NCBI GenBank assembly: GCA_965247665.1
Contig: CBDFHH010000001.1
Location: 1 to 64,000, forward strand
Source: CAUZWH01 sp965247665
GTDB lineage: Bacteria; Pseudomonadota; Alphaproteobacteria; SHVV01
Length of the DNA stretch: 64,000 nucleotides
Direction of reading: 5' to 3'
The number at the start of each line of letters is the position of its first letter. Position 1 is the first letter of the stretch. Shown here piece by piece: positions 61,426 to 64,000 of the stretch. Made by a program: the position numbers and the translations under genes. The notes under the pieces are model-generated. The model worked only from the letters and a program-made list of their open reading frames with translations, was not told the origin of the DNA and ran no database searches.

Positions 61426-61436
61426 TGGTCGAGGTC

Positions 61437-61627
61437 GCAACCCGGTGGGCCGGACGCCAGTGCCGGCGGTTCGGCAGGGGTCTGGTAAGGGAGAATCGCG
61501 GTGGGGGCCCGCACCGGAAGATTCTGGTGGCCGGGCACCCACCGCGACCCGAGCAAGGTTCAAGAGCGTGGTTGTGACGTGACTTCTGACACCGGGCGAT
61601 GGTGGCAAAGGTAAAGGGAACGTCAGG
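61437..61627 (+). repeat. intergenic/leader block preceding array gene 2
   Basis: GGGCCGGACGCCAGTGCCGG and GAGAATCGCGG stretches, then AAGATTCTGGTGGCCGGGCA and CACCGCGACCCGAGCAAG (to 61557), TGACGTGAC and GGTGGCAAAGG before the ATG. It is near-identical to 63170-63364 and its right part to 59936-60057. Confidence 0.8.
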
Positions 61628-63007
61628 ATGGTGAATAAACGTCTGGCCAGGATGACGTTGGCAACGACGACGGTTCTGGTGTCGTTGTTGGGGACGTCCT
61701 TGGCGGCCGACTTCCACGACAACGCAAGTTCGCACGATGCGAAGTTTTTTCGCGACTTGCTGATTGGGCGGGTGTGGGTTGTGGGCGCACCTCGCGATAT
61801 GACAAGTGTCGCGGCACTTTATGTTGACGCCAAGTACGACAGAAGACGTGGGCTCATCAAGTTGTACTGGTGCAGAGAAATAGCCAAAGTCAAAAAAGAC
61901 GGACGGTACGATGGAACAGGTCGATATGGTCATCAGACGTACATGATGCGGATCCGAGACGATGGCGATTACCATTCAGTGCGGAAATACGTACATCCTG
62001 GCGTAAACCACAGGGAAGGACGGATTCGTCACTTGTTGTTCTATGAATCGATTAGTGGGCAATTGCATCGGGAGAATTGGGACCGTCAACAAGGGCGGTG
62101 GGTGGTAACACATCATCCCGGTTGGGTGCAGGACGGCTTGCCGCGCGCGATCAAGGATGCGTGCCGGCATCTCAAGTACCCGTCGTATTTAACGATCAAC
62201 GAGAAGCAGACCTCGTTGCGCTTTAGGGAACTGCGGGCGCAGGATCCGGATGCGCCGATCCGCAACTTCCCGGGTTCCGAGCTGCGTGCGCTCGGTGCGG
62301 TCGGAACCCCGATGGCCGAGGGCAGGCCGCCGATGGTGGTGCGCAACCGGCTGAAGGACTTCCTGGAGGCCCATAACGGGAAGCTGCTGCGGAGCATCCG
62401 GGACAAGGTCCACCACGCGCTGATGCTGCAGGGCGGGTCCGGGGGACACTACGAGGTATGGCGCCTCAAGCCCGACAGCTATGAGATCGAGGACGTCGGC
62501 CATCTCGTCTGGTCGCCGGATTTCGAGGAGATCGTGGTTCGGTTCGAGACCCTCGATGTGCGCCTCGGTTTTCGCCTCGGTGGGGTATTTCCGCTGGTTC
62601 CGACGGGCCGGCGCCACGCACCGACGCTGTTGATGGACTGGCTGGTGGCGCGCGAGGGCCATGTCGCCCTGCCCTTCGTTGACAACGAGAACATTGACTT
62701 TCGCTTCCATGCCGACGGCCGGGTCGAGGCGTCGCGGCGGGACGGTTCGGGGCCGGTCCCGGGCACCTGGCGGTGGTCGCGGGGCGAGCTGGTGGTGCAG
62801 CTCGAGGGGATCGATAGTTTCACCAGATATCCCTGGCGCGAGTTGGCGCGGCACGTCGGTTGGACGGTGCCGGCGTGGGGCTGGGAAGCACCGGCGGAGG
62901 CCGGTTTGCGGGCCGAGCGTCGGGTCGCACCGCCGCCGCCGCCCACGCGCGCAGAGGTTCTTGCAGAGAGACGCCGGCGCGCGCAGGACGTGTACGGGGG
63001 TCGCTGA
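61628..63007 (+). CDS. tandem secreted protein family, copy 2
   Basis: 459 residues. Residues 1-34 equal copy 1 and the C-terminal about 300 residues differ at only scattered positions (for example YFLEAHN/DFLEAHN, GYRLGG/GFRLGG). Between them, about residues 50-160, the sequence is very different: VVGAPRDMTSVAALYVDAKY, LYWCREIAKVKKDGRYDGTG, RKYVHPGVNHREGR. The Tyr-x-Cys (LYWC), RYGHQT...RIRD-DGDYHS and ESISGQLH landmarks are kept, so the fold is probably the same. The start ATG follows GTCAGG as in copy 1. Confidence 0.85.
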   Translation: MVNKRLARMTLATTTVLVSLLGTSLAADFHDNASSHDAKFFRDLLIGRVWVVGAPRDMTSVAALYVDAKYDRRRGLIKLYWCREIAKVKKDGRYDGTGRYGHQTYMMRIRDDGDYHSVRKYVHPGVNHREGRIRHLLFYESISGQLHRENWDRQQGRWVVTHHPGWVQDGLPRAIKDACRHLKYPSYLTINEKQTSLRFRELRAQDPDAPIRNFPGSELRALGAVGTPMAEGRPPMVVRNRLKDFLEAHNGKLLRSIRDKVHHALMLQGGSGGHYEVWRLKPDSYEIEDVGHLVWSPDFEEIVVRFETLDVRLGFRLGGVFPLVPTGRRHAPTLLMDWLVAREGHVALPFVDNENIDFRFHADGRVEASRRDGSGPVPGTWRWSRGELVVQLEGIDSFTRYPWRELARHVGWTVPAWGWEAPAEAGLRAERRVAPPPPPTRAEVLAERRRRAQDVYGGR

Positions 63008-63093
63008 TGGCCTCGGTCGCGATCACGCGCGAAAGACTGCACCGGTGGATGTGTTGGAGCCGAGGTTCAAGGCGTTAGCAAGGGAGATACGTC

Positions 63094-63165
63094 ATGAAAC
63101 GTAGATTGAGCGTGGTGTGTGCAGCCGTTGTGGAGGGCGGTGCTCCGGATCCTAGGGGCTTGTGA
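63094..63165 (+). CDS. very short signal-peptide-like ORF in the array spacer
   Basis: 23 codons, MKRRLSVVCAAVVEGGAPDP, preceded by AAGGGAGA 7 nt upstream. It could be the start of a lost secreted gene or a leader peptide. The extra about 160 bp here is what makes this spacer longer than the previous one. Confidence 0.3.
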   Translation: MKRRLSVVCAAVVEGGAPDPRGL

Positions 63166-63169
63166 GGCC

Positions 63170-63364
63170 CGGGCGGGCCGGACGCCAGTGCCGGCGGCTC
63201 GGCGGGAATCTGGTAGGGGGAGAATCGCGGGTGGGGGCCCACACCGTAAGATTCTGGTGGCTGGGCACCCACCGCGACCCGAGCAAGACCCAGGAAGTGT
63301 GTTTATGTTTATGACGTGCGTTCGGAACATCGGGCGGTGGAGGCAAAGGTAAGGGAACGTCGGA
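63170..63364 (+). repeat. intergenic/leader block preceding array gene 3
   Basis: Same order of blocks as 61437-61627: GGGCCGGACGCCAGTGCCGG, GAGAATCGCGGG, AAGATTCTGGTGGCTGGGCA, CACCGCGACCCGAGCAAG (to 63287), TTTATGACGTGC, GGGAACGTCGGA, then ATG. Confidence 0.8.
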
Positions 63365-64000
63365 ATGGTGAATAAACGTCTGGCCAGGATGACGTTGGCA
63401 ACGACGACGGTTTTGGTGTCGTTGTTGGGGACGTCCTTGGCGGCCGACTTTCACGACAACGCGAGCTCGCACGACGCCGCGTTCTTTAGCGATTTGTTGA
63501 GGGGTCGAGTGTGGGTAATTAGAAACGAAATTGCTTCATTCGGAATAGCGTCCGTATACGTAGATTTAGTGCAACACAAATCAAAGAAGTATTACAAATG
63601 GTACAACTGCCTTCCCTATCGAGAATCACGAAAAGAACCTCCAACGCCTTCGGGAAGGTATGGTCATCAAACGAGTGGTCTGCGGATACGAGACAGCGAT
63701 GATCATTCTGTTTTCATGTTCACAAGTCGTAATGGGAACAAGGAGGGACCTCCGCACCTGATGTTTTTTGAGCCCATCAGCGGGCAGTTTCATATTGAGG
63801 GGCAGAACCGCCAACAAGGGCGATGGGTCGTAGTACTTCGTGGGTGGGTGCAGGACGGTCTCCCGCGGGCGATCAAGGACGCCTGCCCGCATCTCAAGTA
63901 CCCGCCGTATTTAACGATCAACGAGAAGCAGACCTCGCTGCGCTTCTGGGAGATGAAGGCGCAGGACCCGGATGCGCCGATCCGCAACTTCCCGGGCTCC
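63365..64000 (+). CDS. tandem secreted protein family, copy 3 (runs off window)
   Basis: 212 codons visible. Signal peptide and SSHDAAFFSDLLRGRVWV as before. The variable segment is of the copy-1 type but diverged (FGIASVYVDLVQHKSKKYYK, WYNCLPYRESRKEPPTPSGR, FTSRNGNKEG), then the constant RQQGRWV, GWVQDGLPRAIKDACPHLKY. Close to the window end FRELRAQ is replaced by FWEMKAQ. The gene continues beyond 64000, so the array is longer than seen. Confidence 0.85.
   Translation, partial: MVNKRLARMTLATTTVLVSLLGTSLAADFHDNASSHDAAFFSDLLRGRVWVIRNEIASFGIASVYVDLVQHKSKKYYKWYNCLPYRESRKEPPTPSGRYGHQTSGLRIRDSDDHSVFMFTSRNGNKEGPPHLMFFEPISGQFHIEGQNRQQGRWVVVLRGWVQDGLPRAIKDACPHLKYPPYLTINEKQTSLRFWEMKAQDPDAPIRNFPGS

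Larger units (their letters stand above)
58656..64000. repeat. tandem gene array of the secreted variable protein family
   Basis: Three large direct repeats with gene starts at 60058, 61628 and 63365 (periods 1570 and 1737 bp), plus a detached C-terminal piece (58656) and an inverted distant N-terminal relative (59490-59879). Repeated DNA covers leader, signal-peptide and C-terminal coding parts; the internal AT-rich segments do not align well at the DNA level between copy 2 and the others. Confidence 0.8.

Noticed and set aside
60058..64000. Array considered as a diversity-generating retroelement target
   Set aside because: No reverse transcriptase or template repeat is visible in the window, and variation is spread over about 100 residues rather than at adenine-specific codons. 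It could be revisited if the region past 64000 is read.

Overview
GC-rich bacterial DNA, most consistent with an alphaproteobacterium. The evidence is the catabolic repertoire (GcvT-like methyltransferase, Rieske oxygenase, amidohydrolase-2, TcuA/PrpF/PrpD sets), the insertion-sequence types and the tRNA-fMet-like 3' end used as an attachment site. No rRNA, intact tRNA or CRISPR array was seen, so placement below class is not possible. The window alternates ordinary catabolic chromosome with heavily scarred mobile regions.

(1) 1-10.7 kb: one-carbon and amino-acid type metabolism (GcvT-family protein, homocysteine methyltransferase, membrane desaturase, XRE regulator with a cytosolic PhnD-like protein, aminotransferase, ornithine cyclodeaminase-like protein, M20 amidohydrolase), with an OppD ATPase remnant and an IS3/IS21 chimera.

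(2) 10.9-18.4 kb: a graveyard of mobile DNA: truncated IS110, a tyrosine-recombinase element, fused phage fragments (ATP-binding protein joined to a tail-tip J-type protein), a decayed IS21, IS3 orfA, an adhC tail, an intact IS630 and a relaxase scrap.

(3) 18.4-46 kb: a dense catabolic/transport region. It holds a PaaA/C-like diiron protein, two amidohydrolases, two periplasmic binding proteins, an SDR, a tandem pair of arginine-deiminase-fold proteins (the second lacks the presumed catalytic Cys), a Rieske oxygenase, an amidotransferase, an alpha/beta hydrolase and an amidase. Next comes a tricarballylate/methylcitrate-flavoured block (two FAD dehydrogenases, PrpF, isocitrate-lyase-family enzyme, an unrecognised helical protein, two MmgE/PrpD proteins), then a cupin, an MFS carrier and a GlcG-like protein. 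Deletion scars (carbamoyltransferase, ABC ATPase/Fpg) lie at its right edge.

(4) 46.6-58.6 kb: an integration/defence island. A second copy of the recombinase element sits in an Fpg gene, with a tandem second recombinase next to a tRNA-fMet 3' fragment. Beyond it are a complete-looking type III restriction-modification pair, a truncated ATPase, a truncated helicase, a frameshifted WYL regulator, a HEPN-like protein and several gene fusions and remnants.

(5) 58.6-64 kb: the most unusual region. Here lies a tandem array of secreted proteins of about 455-459 residues, with near-identical ends and a strongly divergent, AT-rich internal segment. Each gene is preceded by a conserved leader block; older, broken relatives lie upstream, and the array continues past the window end. 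I do not recognise the family; it is the best candidate here for an undescribed diversifying system.
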